Shown here: in pieces, positions 9,033-18,496 of the stretch
Position numbering within the stretch: the first letter of the stretch is position 1
Layout: the number at the start of each line of letters is the position of its first letter
Assembly (NCBI GenBank): GCA_029253285.1
Contig: JAQWZU010000067.1
Location: 62,001-126,000, forward strand
Direction: 5' to 3'
Source of the DNA: Akkermansiaceae bacterium
GTDB taxonomy: Bacteria > Verrucomicrobiota > Verrucomicrobiia > Verrucomicrobiales > Akkermansiaceae
Length of the DNA stretch: 64,000 nt
Made by a program: the position numbers and the translations under genes
The notes under the pieces: model-generated
What the model was told of the DNA's origin: nothing
Database searches by the model: none
The model's input: the letters and a program-made list of their open reading frames with translations, nothing else

Positions 9033-9214
9033 TCAAGACTCCTTTCCTTCCGTCCGAGCGCTTTAAAATCATCACCGTCCCCTTCGAGGCCACCCTCGAT
9101 CTTCCCAATCTAGAGCTCCTTCAAAAACGCCTTAACAACTTCCCCAGTGATGGAAATTCGCTCCTTGGGAAATGCTTCCCTCTTGATCTTTCCAGCGATT
9201 TCCCCTTCCCTTGA
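8999..9214 (+). other. Coding-like open frame without a start codon, possible gene remnant
   Basis: After a stop at 8996-8998 the frame stays open for 71 codons to a TGA at 9212-9214. The stretch SERFKIITVPFEATLDLPN reads like real protein rather than noise. No ATG, GTG, TTG or CTG occurs in the frame, and it overlaps the 5' end of the divergently read DUF2141 gene. It could be the tail of a lost gene, a frameshifted upstream part of the small gene that starts at 9218, or chance. Confidence 0.2.
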
Positions 9215-9217
9215 TCA

Positions 9218-9448
9218 GTGAAACTTTGCGCAACGCCTCTGCTCGCTCCCGTTTTATTGACTATGGCCGCCTCGCTTCTGATCGGGCGGGAAACCACGCC
9301 CAAAAAAAAAGAGGAAAGCGTCCGGCCGAGCATCAATGAAAAGCATCTCGATCCCGAACTCAAAGTCGACGACTGGCTCACCTTCATTGAAAAGGTGAAA
9401 GTCGAAGGCCTCAAAGAAAATTACTTCCTGCGCTTCCGCAAAGACTAA
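9218..9448 (+). CDS. Small membrane-anchored hypothetical protein upstream of APC permease
   Basis: Predicted 76 aa from a GTG; an internal ATG at 9263 is a second option. An N-terminal hydrophobic stretch (about residues 5-22) is followed by a lysine-rich linker and a charged tail with VDDWLTFIEKVKVEGLKENY. Its TAA stop overlaps the ATG of the downstream permease (TAATG at 9446-9450), which argues that it is translated and coupled to it. No family recognised. It may be an accessory peptide of the transporter; that is inference from position only. Confidence 0.5.
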   Translation: MKLCATPLLAPVLLTMAASLLIGRETTPKKKEESVRPSINEKHLDPELKVDDWLTFIEKVKVEGLKENYFLRFRKD

Positions 9449-10713
9449 TGACGAGCGCCAACGAAAAGGGACTCGGTTTTTGGACGCTCACCTTTCTGGT
9501 CGTCGCCAACATGATCGGAGCGGGAGTCTTCACCACCTCCGGATACACTCTGGAATCCCTGCGCGATCCGAAGCTAGTCCTTTTCGCCTGGTTTTCCGCC
9601 GGACTCCTCGCCCTCTGCGGCGCCCATAGCTACGGCTTACTCGTCCAACGCATGCCTGTGTCGGGTGGCGAGTATGCCTTCCTCTCCCGGGCCGCCCACC
9701 CCCTCGCCGGATTCATCGCGGGCTGGGTTTCTCTCCTCGCCGGATTCAGCGGAGCCATCGCCTTCGCTGCCATTGCCATGGAAAGCTATCTTCCCGGAAT
9801 CTTCCCCCCAAAAGTCCTCGCCGCCTCCGTCGTCATTCTCGGCGCTCTCATTCACGGGGCAAAACGCATCATCGGAATCAGCACCCAAAACATCGCCGTC
9901 ATTTTCAAACTCATCCTACTCGCCATCTTTCTTTCCTTTAGCACTTGGAGCGCTACCCAGGGAAAGTGGCAGGGCAACTCGCTTCCCTTCACGGGAGAGG
10001 GCATCGGTCTCCTCGCCTTTGCCCAAGCCATGGTCTGGATCTCGCTCAGCTACTCCGGATTCAACGCCGGAGTCTACGTCGCCGGGGAAGCCACCAGCCC
10101 ACGCGTCGTCAGCCGATCCCTCATCACAGGCACCGCCATTGTCACCCTTCTCTACCTCCTTCTCAATGCCGCCTTCGTTCTCGCACCCCCTCCGTCGAAA
10201 ATCTCCGGCCAAGCCGACATCGCCGCCCACGCTGCGATGTGGATCGGCGGCGAATCCTTCGCAAACTTCACCCGATTGGTGCTCTCGCTCGCGCTCTTCA
10301 CCTCCGTTCTCAGCATGATGATGGCCGGTCCGCGCGTTTACGGAAAAATGGCTGAAGACGGAATTCTCCCCAAAGTATTCATCCTCAAACCTGACTGCAC
10401 CTGGCCTGCGGTCACCTTACAAATGAGCCTCGCCCTTCTCCTCATTTTCATCACCAACCTACAAGACCTCCTCGCCTTTCTCGGCCTCACGCTCTCACTG
10501 AGCGCCTCGGCTTCCGTCCTCTGTCTCTTCCTCGGCGACCCCACAAAACGTCCCCGTGGTCTCACCGCTCTTCCCCCGCTCATCTTTATCATCGCTACCT
10601 TGATCACGGCCATCCTCCTCGTCATTCACGACCCCGGGCAAGCCCTCGGCACTATCCTCACCATCACCATCGCCGCTGCCGCTTATCAATTAATGAAACC
10701 ACGACCAAGCTGA
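9448..10713 (+). CDS. APC superfamily amino acid permease
   Basis: Predicted 421 aa with about twelve hydrophobic segments. NMIGAGVFTTSG near residue 22 is the TM1 unwound-helix motif of APC transporters (GxG(I/V)F), and SGGEYAFLSRA near residue 72 is the TM2-3 block. These carriers move amino acids or amines by proton symport or exchange. The length is a little short for the 430-480 aa that are usual, but all segments appear present. Start codon overlap with the small upstream gene suggests co-translation. The specific substrate cannot be assigned. Confidence 0.88.
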   Translation: MTSANEKGLGFWTLTFLVVANMIGAGVFTTSGYTLESLRDPKLVLFAWFSAGLLALCGAHSYGLLVQRMPVSGGEYAFLSRAAHPLAGFIAGWVSLLAGFSGAIAFAAIAMESYLPGIFPPKVLAASVVILGALIHGAKRIIGISTQNIAVIFKLILLAIFLSFSTWSATQGKWQGNSLPFTGEGIGLLAFAQAMVWISLSYSGFNAGVYVAGEATSPRVVSRSLITGTAIVTLLYLLLNAAFVLAPPPSKISGQADIAAHAAMWIGGESFANFTRLVLSLALFTSVLSMMMAGPRVYGKMAEDGILPKVFILKPDCTWPAVTLQMSLALLLIFITNLQDLLAFLGLTLSLSASASVLCLFLGDPTKRPRGLTALPPLIFIIATLITAILLVIHDPGQALGTILTITIAAAAYQLMKPRPS

Positions 10714-10811
10714 GAGCTATTCATCCCGGGGGGAGATGCTTGTTCTCACGAAACCCTTGGCGAATTCAAAAAAGGCATCGTGGAAGTTTGCCCGCCGCAG
10801 CCTTAGCGAAG

Positions 10812-10868
10812 GAGGACCCTCGCCACTTGGACGGTCGAGCCTACGAATCCAAACGGCGAGGGCGCCTC
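10812..10868. repeat. REP-like imperfect palindrome in intergenic DNA
   Basis: Left arm 10812-10831 and right arm 10848-10868 are imperfect inverted copies: the TCCAA-x2-GGCGAGGG core on one side pairs with CCCTCGCC-x2-TTGGA on the other, with a 16-base loop. A related half element sits at 24754-24779 in another intergenic gap. It resembles REP/MITE-type dispersed repeats; no coding potential is evident here. Confidence 0.5.
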
Positions 10869-10936
10869 AACCCCTCTCCCCAGAATTCAAGTTGATGAAG
10901 TTGAAAGGTCTTTTCCAAGCTGCGGTATTCATTTCC

Positions 10937-12190
10937 ATGCTCCATCTGCGGATAATTCTCACTTCCCTTTTCCTCATCCTCCCCGGATTTTCCGAATCCA
11001 TCACCGTTCCGGCTGCGACAGCCTACCTCGACCCCGATAGCCGTGGAGCCCGGGTCTGGCCCGAAGGGATCACTCATTGGAAGAGCCAGGAAAACAGTAT
11101 CAATTGGTTCGGAAAATTCGCGGCGACCGGCAAGTTCACCGCAAAGGTCGAACTAATTCTCACCAAGGGCGACACCATCACGATGACCCTCTCCAGCGGC
11201 AACAAGAAATCCAAGGCCACCGTCACGGGGAAAAAAGACACTCCGGTCATCGCTGATTTTGGGGTCTTTCATATCACGAAACCCGGCTTCCAACAACTCT
11301 CCCTTAACGCATCCAAGCCCCCCAAGACCATCAAATCGCTCATCCTCGATGGGCCGGCTACCAGGGACGTGCACTTCAACATGAAGCCCCGACGCAATGC
11401 CGCTTCGGTGCACCTTTCCTATCCCATCGAACGAGGCACCAAAGTCTCCGCCTTCTACTGCGAAATGACCGGGGTGGAAGATCCGCTCTGGACCTACTAC
11501 ATGGCCTGCGGCTGGCATCGTGGATATTTTGGAATGCAGGTCAACAGCCCCACCGAACGCCGCATCATCTTCAGCGTCTGGGACAGCGGCGGTGAAGCCA
11601 TCGATCGCAAGAAGGTTGGACAAGCAGACCGTGTCACTCTCGTCGCCAAAGGCGAAGGAGTTTACAGCGGAGATTTCGGCAATGAAGGCACCGGTGGGCA
11701 CAGCCACCTCAAGTATCTTTGGAAGACCGGCCAAAAACAACAGTTCCTCGTCACGGCGGAACCGGTCAGTGACACTCACACCATTTTCGCGGGCTACTAT
11801 TTTCATCCCGACAAGGAAGACTGGATGCTCATCTCAAGCTGGAAGGCTCCCAAGGAAGGCAAGCGTCTCCGCGGGCTTTACAGCTTCAGCGAAAACTTCG
11901 CCGGCCAAAATGGCCACGTCCTACGAAAAGCCCTCTACGGAAACCAATGGATCCGCACCGCCGACGGCAAGTGGCACGAGATCACCAAAACCACCTTCAG
12001 CCACGACGCCACCGGAAAGAAGGACCGCCTCGACCGCTCCATGGGACTGGGCAAGGACAACCAATTCTTCCTCTCCCATGGAGGTTTCCTCAACGACTAC
12101 ACCAAGTATGGCGAACCCTTCACCCGCAAACCCAGCGGAAATTCCCCGGAGAACATGAAGCTGCCTCCACTTCCACCAGTGGAAAAATAG
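10937..12190 (+). CDS. Secreted DUF5077/DUF3472 protein
   Basis: Predicted 417 aa from the ATG at 10937, which places a signal peptide (MLHLRIILTSLFLILPGFSES) at the N-terminus; a longer frame back to 10736 runs through the palindromic repeat and is unlikely to be translated. Residues about 22-135 resemble DUF5077, a beta-sandwich with ITVPAATAYLD and an NSINWFGKF block. Residues 140-400 match DUF3472 (RNAASVHLSYPI, YYMACGWHRGYFGMQVNS). Such proteins are exported and often sit in polysaccharide-degradation regions, but no activity is established. A paralogue-like gene lies at 33918-35717. Confidence 0.8.
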   Translation: MLHLRIILTSLFLILPGFSESITVPAATAYLDPDSRGARVWPEGITHWKSQENSINWFGKFAATGKFTAKVELILTKGDTITMTLSSGNKKSKATVTGKKDTPVIADFGVFHITKPGFQQLSLNASKPPKTIKSLILDGPATRDVHFNMKPRRNAASVHLSYPIERGTKVSAFYCEMTGVEDPLWTYYMACGWHRGYFGMQVNSPTERRIIFSVWDSGGEAIDRKKVGQADRVTLVAKGEGVYSGDFGNEGTGGHSHLKYLWKTGQKQQFLVTAEPVSDTHTIFAGYYFHPDKEDWMLISSWKAPKEGKRLRGLYSFSENFAGQNGHVLRKALYGNQWIRTADGKWHEITKTTFSHDATGKKDRLDRSMGLGKDNQFFLSHGGFLNDYTKYGEPFTRKPSGNSPENMKLPPLPPVEK

Positions 12191-12472
12191 GCTCAAACAC
12201 CTCCTTTCTCCTGCAACCAACCATCGTGAACCTTCCGCAAGAACCGTAATCCTTGGAGCGAATACAATAAAGCTTACGCAAATAATCCCAGGGGGATGGA
12301 TAGTATGGTGTGGCCTACAACCTGAATTCACCTGCGGACAATGGCCGTAAGCCCCCATATTTCATCTCCTGATAAGGCCTACCCCGCGATGGACATGCGG
12401 ATGTTTTCAATCTCTTCAAAACGGAAAGGTTAATCCAGAGTGGCTGAAACCCTGCCGTTTCCTTAAACGATT

Positions 12473-13513
12473 CTAAAGTGTCCCCTGCTCTTTCTTTAGC
12501 CTGAGCTGACCGCAGGCCGCATTAATATCGTGGCCTTTCTCAAGCCGCAAGGTCGCTGAGACGCCCGCGTTGGTCAGGACCTTTTTAAAATGCAGACAGG
12601 CCTGATCATCCGGACGCACCCACGGTAATCCCTCCACCGTATTATACGGAATGAGGTTCACCTTCGCCCGGATTGATCGTGCTCGCTTGGCGAGTATCCC
12701 AGCCTGTTCAGACGACGCGTTAATCCCATCGATGAGAATATACTCCAGAGTAATTTTCTGATTCTTCTTAGAATTCCAAATTCGCAGCGAATCAAAGAGC
12801 TCGGCAACAGGATACTTCTTGTTAACCGGCATGATCTTTTCACGCGTTACGTCGTCCGGTCCATGCAGGGAAATCGCCAAACGAATCTGCTGCGGTAATT
12901 CAGCCAGCTTTTTGATCTGCGGCACGAGGCCCGAAGTCGACACCGTGATCCGGCGCGCTCCGATATTCAGCCCCCAATCAGAAGTGATCATCTGAAGGGC
13001 ATTGCTCAGGTTAGTGAAGTTCGCCAACGGCTCCCCCATTCCCATGAAAACCAAGTTGTTAACCTTCTCTCCCGACAACTCCTCCGCCAAAATGATCTGC
13101 GAGACAATCTCAGCAGCGGTGAGATTTCGGGTAAAGCCATCGAGTCCCGAAGCACAAAACTTACAACCATACGCGCAACCCACCTGAGATGACACACAGA
13201 GCGTATGCCGATCCGACTTCTCCCCATAGAGTGCAGGTGAAGCCGGAATGAGAACCGTCTCGATGTATCGTTGATCTGGAAGCTGCAGGAGAAACTTCCG
13301 CGTGGTGTCTTCCGAGCCCTTGGTCAGCGTGTGCGTCAGCGGGCGCAGCGGATACTGCTCCGCCAGGGCCGATCTCAGCGCCGGAGGCAAATTGCTCATC
13401 TCTTCCCACGATCGGGCTCGCTTTTTATAAATCCAATCTAGGATTTGCGTTCCCCGGTAGGAGGGCTGGCCTTGTTCTTCAAGAAGTTCGGCGAGTTGTG
13501 ATTGAGTCAGCAT
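12473..13513 (-). CDS. rlmN: 23S rRNA (adenine(2503)-C(2))-methyltransferase
   Basis: Predicted 346 aa from the ATG at 13513; a start at 13537 adds eight residues. CAYGCKFCASGLDGFTRN carries the radical-SAM CxxxCxxC cluster motif of RlmN, FMGMGEPLANF is the SAM-binding GEP block, and the C-terminal ATLRLEKGHDINAACGQLR carries the second catalytic cysteine. It methylates C2 of A2503 in 23S rRNA and A37 of some tRNAs, using a methyl-cysteine intermediate. It stands alone between convergent or divergent neighbours. The length is typical. Confidence 0.95.
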   Translation of the reverse strand: MLTQSQLAELLEEQGQPSYRGTQILDWIYKKRARSWEEMSNLPPALRSALAEQYPLRPLTHTLTKGSEDTTRKFLLQLPDQRYIETVLIPASPALYGEKSDRHTLCVSSQVGCAYGCKFCASGLDGFTRNLTAAEIVSQIILAEELSGEKVNNLVFMGMGEPLANFTNLSNALQMITSDWGLNIGARRITVSTSGLVPQIKKLAELPQQIRLAISLHGPDDVTREKIMPVNKKYPVAELFDSLRIWNSKKNQKITLEYILIDGINASSEQAGILAKRARSIRAKVNLIPYNTVEGLPWVRPDDQACLHFKKVLTNAGVSATLRLEKGHDINAACGQLRLKKEQGTL

Positions 13514-13688
13514 CGAGCGGGGAAACCGTGCGCCCATCAGGGATCAGGGGCAAGCATTGAGATCACACAAAAAAGCGCACACCTCCTAAAAACCCGATCC
13601 TCCAATGTCATACAACCGAACGAATTCCCCGTTTCAAATCTTGTCCCCTTGTCCTAGGGCGATAGAACTCACCTAACAAGTAATCTCT

Positions 13689-14627
13689 GTGTCCCAACGC
13701 ATTCTCATCACCGGCGGAGCCGGATTCCTCGGCAGCCACCTCTGCGATCGCATGATCGACGCAGGCAACGAGGTCATCTGCCTCGATAACTATTTCACCG
13801 GCCGCCGCCAAAATATCACCCATCTTCTCGATCACCCTAACTTTGAGTTACTGCGTCACGACATCATCGACCCCATCAAACTCGAGGTCGACCAGATCTA
13901 CAATCTCGCCTGCCCCGCCTCACCCATCCACTACCAATACAATGCCATCAAGACGATGAAGACATCGGTCATGGGTGCCATCAACATGCTTGGCCTCGCC
14001 CGGCGCACCAAGGCACGCATTCTGCAAGCCTCCACCTCCGAAGTCTATGGGGACCCCTTGATGCACCCTCAAAAAGAAGGCTACTGGGGACATGTTAACC
14101 CCATCGGTATTCGCTCATGCTACGACGAAGGCAAACGCTGCGCCGAGACTCTCTTCATGGATTACAAGCGTCAGAACGGCGTCGACATCCGCATCATGCG
14201 CATCTTCAATACCTACGGCCCGCGCATGAATGCCGACGACGGCCGCGTCGTTTCCAACTTCATTGTGCAAGCTCTCCGGGGGGAGGAAATCACCATCTAC
14301 GGTGACGGCTCCCAGACCCGCTCCTTCTGCTACTGCGACGACAATATTGAAGGAATGATCCGCCTGATGGACGGCGAGCACCCCGGCCCCATCAACATTG
14401 GTAACCCCAACGAGTTCACCATGCTCGAGCTCGCCGAGCAGATCATCGACCTTACAGGTTCGTCCTCCAAGATTTCCCATCTCCCCCTCCCCCAGGACGA
14501 TCCAAAACAACGTCAACCTGATATTAGCCTTGCCAAAGCCGAACTCGACTGGGAGCCCAAAACCGAACTCCGCGAAGGACTCACCTCCACCATCGCCTAT
14601 TTTGAGAAGGAGCTTTCAGAGAAGTAG
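13689..14627 (+). CDS. UDP-glucuronic acid decarboxylase (UDP-xylose synthase type)
   Basis: Predicted 312 aa from a [17 protein letters not shown] is the short-chain dehydrogenase NAD-binding motif. [22 protein letters not shown] and [10 protein letters not shown] (YxxxK catalytic pair) are diagnostic of UXS enzymes, which oxidise and decarboxylate UDP-glucuronate to UDP-xylose. [14 protein letters not shown] also fits. This soluble NAD enzyme supplies a nucleotide sugar for surface polysaccharide. It ends 14 bases from the convergent prc gene. Confidence 0.93.
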   Translation: MSQRILITGGAGFLGSHLCDRMIDAGNEVICLDNYFTGRRQNITHLLDHPNFELLRHDIIDPIKLEVDQIYNLACPASPIHYQYNAIKTMKTSVMGAINMLGLARRTKARILQASTSEVYGDPLMHPQKEGYWGHVNPIGIRSCYDEGKRCAETLFMDYKRQNGVDIRIMRIFNTYGPRMNADDGRVVSNFIVQALRGEEITIYGDGSQTRSFCYCDDNIEGMIRLMDGEHPGPINIGNPNEFTMLELAEQIIDLTGSSSKISHLPLPQDDPKQRQPDISLAKAELDWEPKTELREGLTSTIAYFEKELSEK

Positions 14628-14641
14628 AATTTTCCCACCTT

Positions 14642-16873
14642 CTAATCGTCCTTCGGCACAACCACCACGCGGTTTTTCTTCACCGTCTCGGTCAGGTCCC
14701 GAAGAATATGCAAACCCTCGCGCTTCACGGAATCAATCCCGCTCGGCCAGTCCAACGAGTCTTCGAGGTCATCGAACTTATCTTTTAACATGCGGAAGTG
14801 CCGTTCTTCGGCCTCCTTGCGATCGAGTAGAGGTAGCTTGTCAGCCTTCAAATCATCCAGCGTGAGACGATAGACCTTAAAGGTCTTCTTATCCGCCTCT
14901 TCAACTTTCGCAAAACGTTCACGACGTTCTTCATTGCGGGCCTTACGACGTTCCTCGCGCTCTTTTTCTTCAGCACGACGCGTTTCGATATTCACCGAGA
15001 CTTTGTTCTCTTCGTTGCGCTTCTTTGTCCGCGCAATGTCCTCGGCAAGGTATTTAAAATCCTGATCCTCGGCCCTACGGCCTTCACTCAGCTTGATCAG
15101 TTCAGCAAAATGGAGAAGATCACGATCCATTGGGACGAAGTCTTCCGCTTCGCGAATAATGTCATGCGGCAGGACATTACGCGCATAAGCTTCGCCACGT
15201 TCTTCCACGTCGCTATAACTCGGCAAAACAATATCAGGCACCACCCCGAGCTTCTGCACCGAGCTGCCAGATGGACGATAGTATTTCTGAATCGTGAGCT
15301 TGATGCGTCCGGCCCGTTCATGATTGGAGAAGACCGGCATATAGTTGGAAATTTCGACGAACTTCTGCACGCTTCCTTTTCCAAAAGTCGAGGACTCCCC
15401 CACGATAACCGCGCGGTTATAATCCTGCAGTGCGCCCGCCAGAATCTCGGTGGCCGAGGCGCTCCCCTTACTGGTGAGCACTACGAGTGGCCCGATATAA
15501 ATAGGACGACGGATCTTGGAAATCAGCGACTCGACCCGACCATTGGTCGACTTCACCTGCACCATTGGGCCCCGCCCGGTAAAGAATCCCGTCAAACGAC
15601 GAACCTCATCCAACGACCCTCCGCCATTGCCACGAACGTCAATAGCAATACCATCGACTTTTTCTTCCACCAATCGCTTGAGAATTTTTTCAAGGTCCAC
15701 CGAAACCCGGTTCCCGCGGTTTTCGAAATCAAAATAGAAGGACGGCATCTCAATGACGGCATACTTCTGCAGTTCACTACCTTTCCCAAACTCATACACC
15801 TCTGCTGAAAGTAAATCCTCCTTCAAGCTCACTCGTTCGCGATCGATCTTGATGATTGCCAACTCATCCTTTTTGCCATTCATCGGCTTCACTTTAAGTC
15901 CGACTGTGGTGCTGGTCTCCCCGAGGATCTGTTCGATCACCTTACTTAAAGGCATGAACATGACATCGACAAACTCTCCATTCCCCAGTGGGTCCACCGC
16001 CACCACGCGGTCCCCCGGTTGCAGCTGTCCCTGGCGATCCGCCGGACCGCCTGTCATGATGCCGGTGATCTTTGAGGTCCCGTCATCTTCGGAAATCAAT
16101 CGCGCTCCGATTCCAACCAGCTCGTTGCTGATGCCGATGCGGAATTGTTCGAACTCCCGCATACTGTAATAATCGCTGTGCGGATCGTGGGAACGGGCGA
16201 CCGCGCTGTAAAAGTAGTTCGCGATATCTTCCAAATCAGAATCCGTGATTTGCTTAAGCACGCGGTCATAATTCGACTTTACCTTAAAGATAGCTGAAGG
16301 CGCCTCGAGAAAGGGGCTTTCCTTGCCTTGCTCTTTGGCTCGCTGATCGATTCCCTCACGACGCATCAACTCCGAGAGAAGCGCCTGCTCAACGCGAAGT
16401 TCCCACAAAGCCCTGGCCCTTTCCTCATCTCCCGGCCAAGGCTCTTCCGAGCGATCACGAATCACGGTGCGATTACCATCGAATTTGAATTCGTTCTTCT
16501 CTAACAAGGCACGGGCTTCCCCGATGCGAGCTTTGACCCGGCTCCGGTAGACCTCGAAAATCTCCGCACCCGCCGAGAGAGCATCACTAGTCATGAGAAG
16601 CTCGTGAAGGCGGTGTGAGTATTGCTTCCGGAATTTCTTAATGTCACTCCGCAGGAAATAGACATGGCTGGGATCCAAGGTCTCCAGATACTCGTCCAAA
16701 AACTTTTGGCTCAACTCGACATCAAAAGCGGGACGCGAATAATGACCATTTTGTAGAATGCGCCCCATCGCGCGACCCACCAAATCGAAATCGGTTTGGG
16801 CGGCAGCCGGTGTGGAAAAACAAGTGAGGGAGAGCAGCAATGGAGCTGCGGCAAGACAAAGTCGTTGAAGCAT
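14642..16873 (-). CDS. prc: Carboxy-terminal processing protease (Prc/Tsp, S41)
   Basis: Predicted 743 aa from the ATG at 16873, which starts a signal peptide ending PAAAQ; an earlier in-frame ATG at 16966 lacks this sense. Order: N-terminal Tsp domain (about 30-230), PDZ domain (about 240-330, with GIGARLISED and GQLQPGDRVVAVDP), S41 catalytic domain with SKGSASATEIL (Ser near 470) and STFGKGSVQK (Lys near 495), and a C-terminal helical, charged DUF3340-like region. It degrades or trims envelope proteins from their C-termini in the periplasm. The Ser-Lys spacing of about 25 residues agrees with E. coli Prc. The 5' leader contains a perfect hairpin. Confidence 0.93.
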   Translation of the reverse strand: MLQRLCLAAAPLLLSLTCFSTPAAAQTDFDLVGRAMGRILQNGHYSRPAFDVELSQKFLDEYLETLDPSHVYFLRSDIKKFRKQYSHRLHELLMTSDALSAGAEIFEVYRSRVKARIGEARALLEKNEFKFDGNRTVIRDRSEEPWPGDEERARALWELRVEQALLSELMRREGIDQRAKEQGKESPFLEAPSAIFKVKSNYDRVLKQITDSDLEDIANYFYSAVARSHDPHSDYYSMREFEQFRIGISNELVGIGARLISEDDGTSKITGIMTGGPADRQGQLQPGDRVVAVDPLGNGEFVDVMFMPLSKVIEQILGETSTTVGLKVKPMNGKKDELAIIKIDRERVSLKEDLLSAEVYEFGKGSELQKYAVIEMPSFYFDFENRGNRVSVDLEKILKRLVEEKVDGIAIDVRGNGGGSLDEVRRLTGFFTGRGPMVQVKSTNGRVESLISKIRRPIYIGPLVVLTSKGSASATEILAGALQDYNRAVIVGESSTFGKGSVQKFVEISNYMPVFSNHERAGRIKLTIQKYYRPSGSSVQKLGVVPDIVLPSYSDVEERGEAYARNVLPHDIIREAEDFVPMDRDLLHFAELIKLSEGRRAEDQDFKYLAEDIARTKKRNEENKVSVNIETRRAEEKEREERRKARNEERRERFAKVEEADKKTFKVYRLTLDDLKADKLPLLDRKEAEERHFRMLKDKFDDLEDSLDWPSGIDSVKREGLHILRDLTETVKKNRVVVVPKDD

Positions 16874-16919
16874 AGGAAAGACGAGAAACGATTCGAGCCT
16901 TTGAAGGCGGTTCACACAA

Positions 16920-16935
16920 GCCCGGAAAACCGGGC
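16920..16935. repeat. Perfect hairpin in the prc leader
   Basis: GCCCGG and CCGGGC flank an AAAA loop (TTTT on the coding strand), 47 bases before the chosen prc start. There is no U-run after it, so it does not look like a simple terminator. It could shield the leader or attenuate; function unknown. Confidence 0.35.
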
Positions 16936-17077
16936 CGCGATATATAAACGCCACAAAAGAGGTCATTTATCCCTAAATCTCCCTGCTCCAGCGCAGGAAT
17001 CCCACTCGCGACGGGCTTGATCTCTTCCAGAAATCCGCTAAAAGCCACTCCCTCGCATCAATCGGCGGGATATAGAC

Positions 17078-18487
17078 ATGGGAAAGACACTTTATCAGAA
17101 GGTATGGGATGCACACACAGTAGGCACCCTCAGCGACGGACGCACCCAACTTTTCATCGGAACCCACCTCATCCATGAGGTGACCAGCCCGCAGGCCTTT
17201 GGAATGCTCCGCGAACTCGGCCTAAAAGTAAAATACCCCAAGCGCACCTTTGCCACCATCGATCACATCGTTCCCACCGAAAATCAGGACCAACCAGCCG
17301 ACCCGCTCGCCGCTGAGATGATCGACGCCATTCGCTCGAACTGCGACGACTTTGACGTGACCTACTTCGACCTCAAGTCGGGCAAGCAGGGCATCGTGCA
17401 CGTCGTCGGACCCGAGCAAGGTATCACCCAACCCGGATCGACCATCGCCTGTGGCGATTCCCACACCGCGACCCACGGAGCCTTCGGCGCTATCGCCTTC
17501 GGCATCGGTACAACCCAAGTCCGCGACGTTCTCGCGACCCAGACCATGGCCATGGAGAGTCTCAAAGTGCGCCGGATCGAGGTCACCGGCAAACTTCGTC
17601 CCGGCGTCTACGCCAAGGACCTCACGCTACACATCATCCGCCTCCTAGGCGCCAAAGGCGGCATCGGTTACGCCTATGAATACGCTGGCGATACCTTCGA
17701 CAACTTCACCATGGAAGAGCGCATGACGGTCTGCAACATGGCCATCGAAGGCGGTGCCCGCTGCGGATACGTAAACCCCGACGAGACCACTTTCGAATTC
17801 CTCAAGGGCCGCCCTTACTCTCCAACCGGAGCGGCATGGGACGAAGCCATCGCGCGCTGGAAATCCTTCGCCTCAGACGCCGACGCTGAATTCGACGACA
17901 TTATCAAAATCAACGCCGAAGACATCGAACCCACCGTGACCTGGGGCATCTCCCCCGACCACGGCATCTCCATTTCCGAAGACATTCCCGATTCCGCCAC
18001 CACCGAAGACGTCGAAGAAAAAGCCGTCATCGACGAAGCCCTCGCTTACATGGAGCTTCCCGCCGGCACTCCGATCAAAGGCATCCCCATCGATGTTGCC
18101 TTCATCGGATCCTGTACCAACGGACGCCTTTCCGACTTCCGCGAGACCGCGAAATTCCTCAAAGGCAAAAAAGTCGCCGCCGGGATCAAGGCCATTGCCG
18201 TTCCCGGATCACAGATCACCGCAATCCAGTGTGAGAAGGAAGGCATCGACAAAGTCTTCTCCGAAGCAGGCTTCGAGTGGCGCGCCGCCGGTTGCTCCAT
18301 GTGTCTCGCAATGAATCCCGACAAACTCATCGGCAATCAAATCTGCGCTTCTTCTTCCAACCGCAACTTCAAAGGCCGCCAGGGCTCACCCATCGGACGC
18401 ACCGTCCTGATGTCACCCGTCATGGTCGCCGCTGCCGCTGTCGAAGGAAAGATCGCCGACGCCCGCGAAGTCTTCGACGTCGCTTAA
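17078..18487 (+). CDS. leuC: 3-isopropylmalate dehydratase large subunit
   Basis: Predicted 469 aa, the usual LeuC length. [31 protein letters not shown] and [11 protein letters not shown] provide the three cysteines that ligate the 4Fe-4S cluster, and [12 protein letters not shown] is the substrate-binding block. With LeuD it isomerises 2- to 3-isopropylmalate in leucine synthesis. A TraB/GumN gene sits between it and leuD with short spacings, so all three are probably one transcript that ends at the terminator after leuD. Confidence 0.96.
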   Translation: MGKTLYQKVWDAHTVGTLSDGRTQLFIGTHLIHEVTSPQAFGMLRELGLKVKYPKRTFATIDHIVPTENQDQPADPLAAEMIDAIRSNCDDFDVTYFDLKSGKQGIVHVVGPEQGITQPGSTIACGDSHTATHGAFGAIAFGIGTTQVRDVLATQTMAMESLKVRRIEVTGKLRPGVYAKDLTLHIIRLLGAKGGIGYAYEYAGDTFDNFTMEERMTVCNMAIEGGARCGYVNPDETTFEFLKGRPYSPTGAAWDEAIARWKSFASDADAEFDDIIKINAEDIEPTVTWGISPDHGISISEDIPDSATTEDVEEKAVIDEALAYMELPAGTPIKGIPIDVAFIGSCTNGRLSDFRETAKFLKGKKVAAGIKAIAVPGSQITAIQCEKEGIDKVFSEAGFEWRAAGCSMCLAMNPDKLIGNQICASSSNRNFKGRQGSPIGRTVLMSPVMVAAAAVEGKIADAREVFDVA

Positions 18488-18496
18488 ATTCATCCG

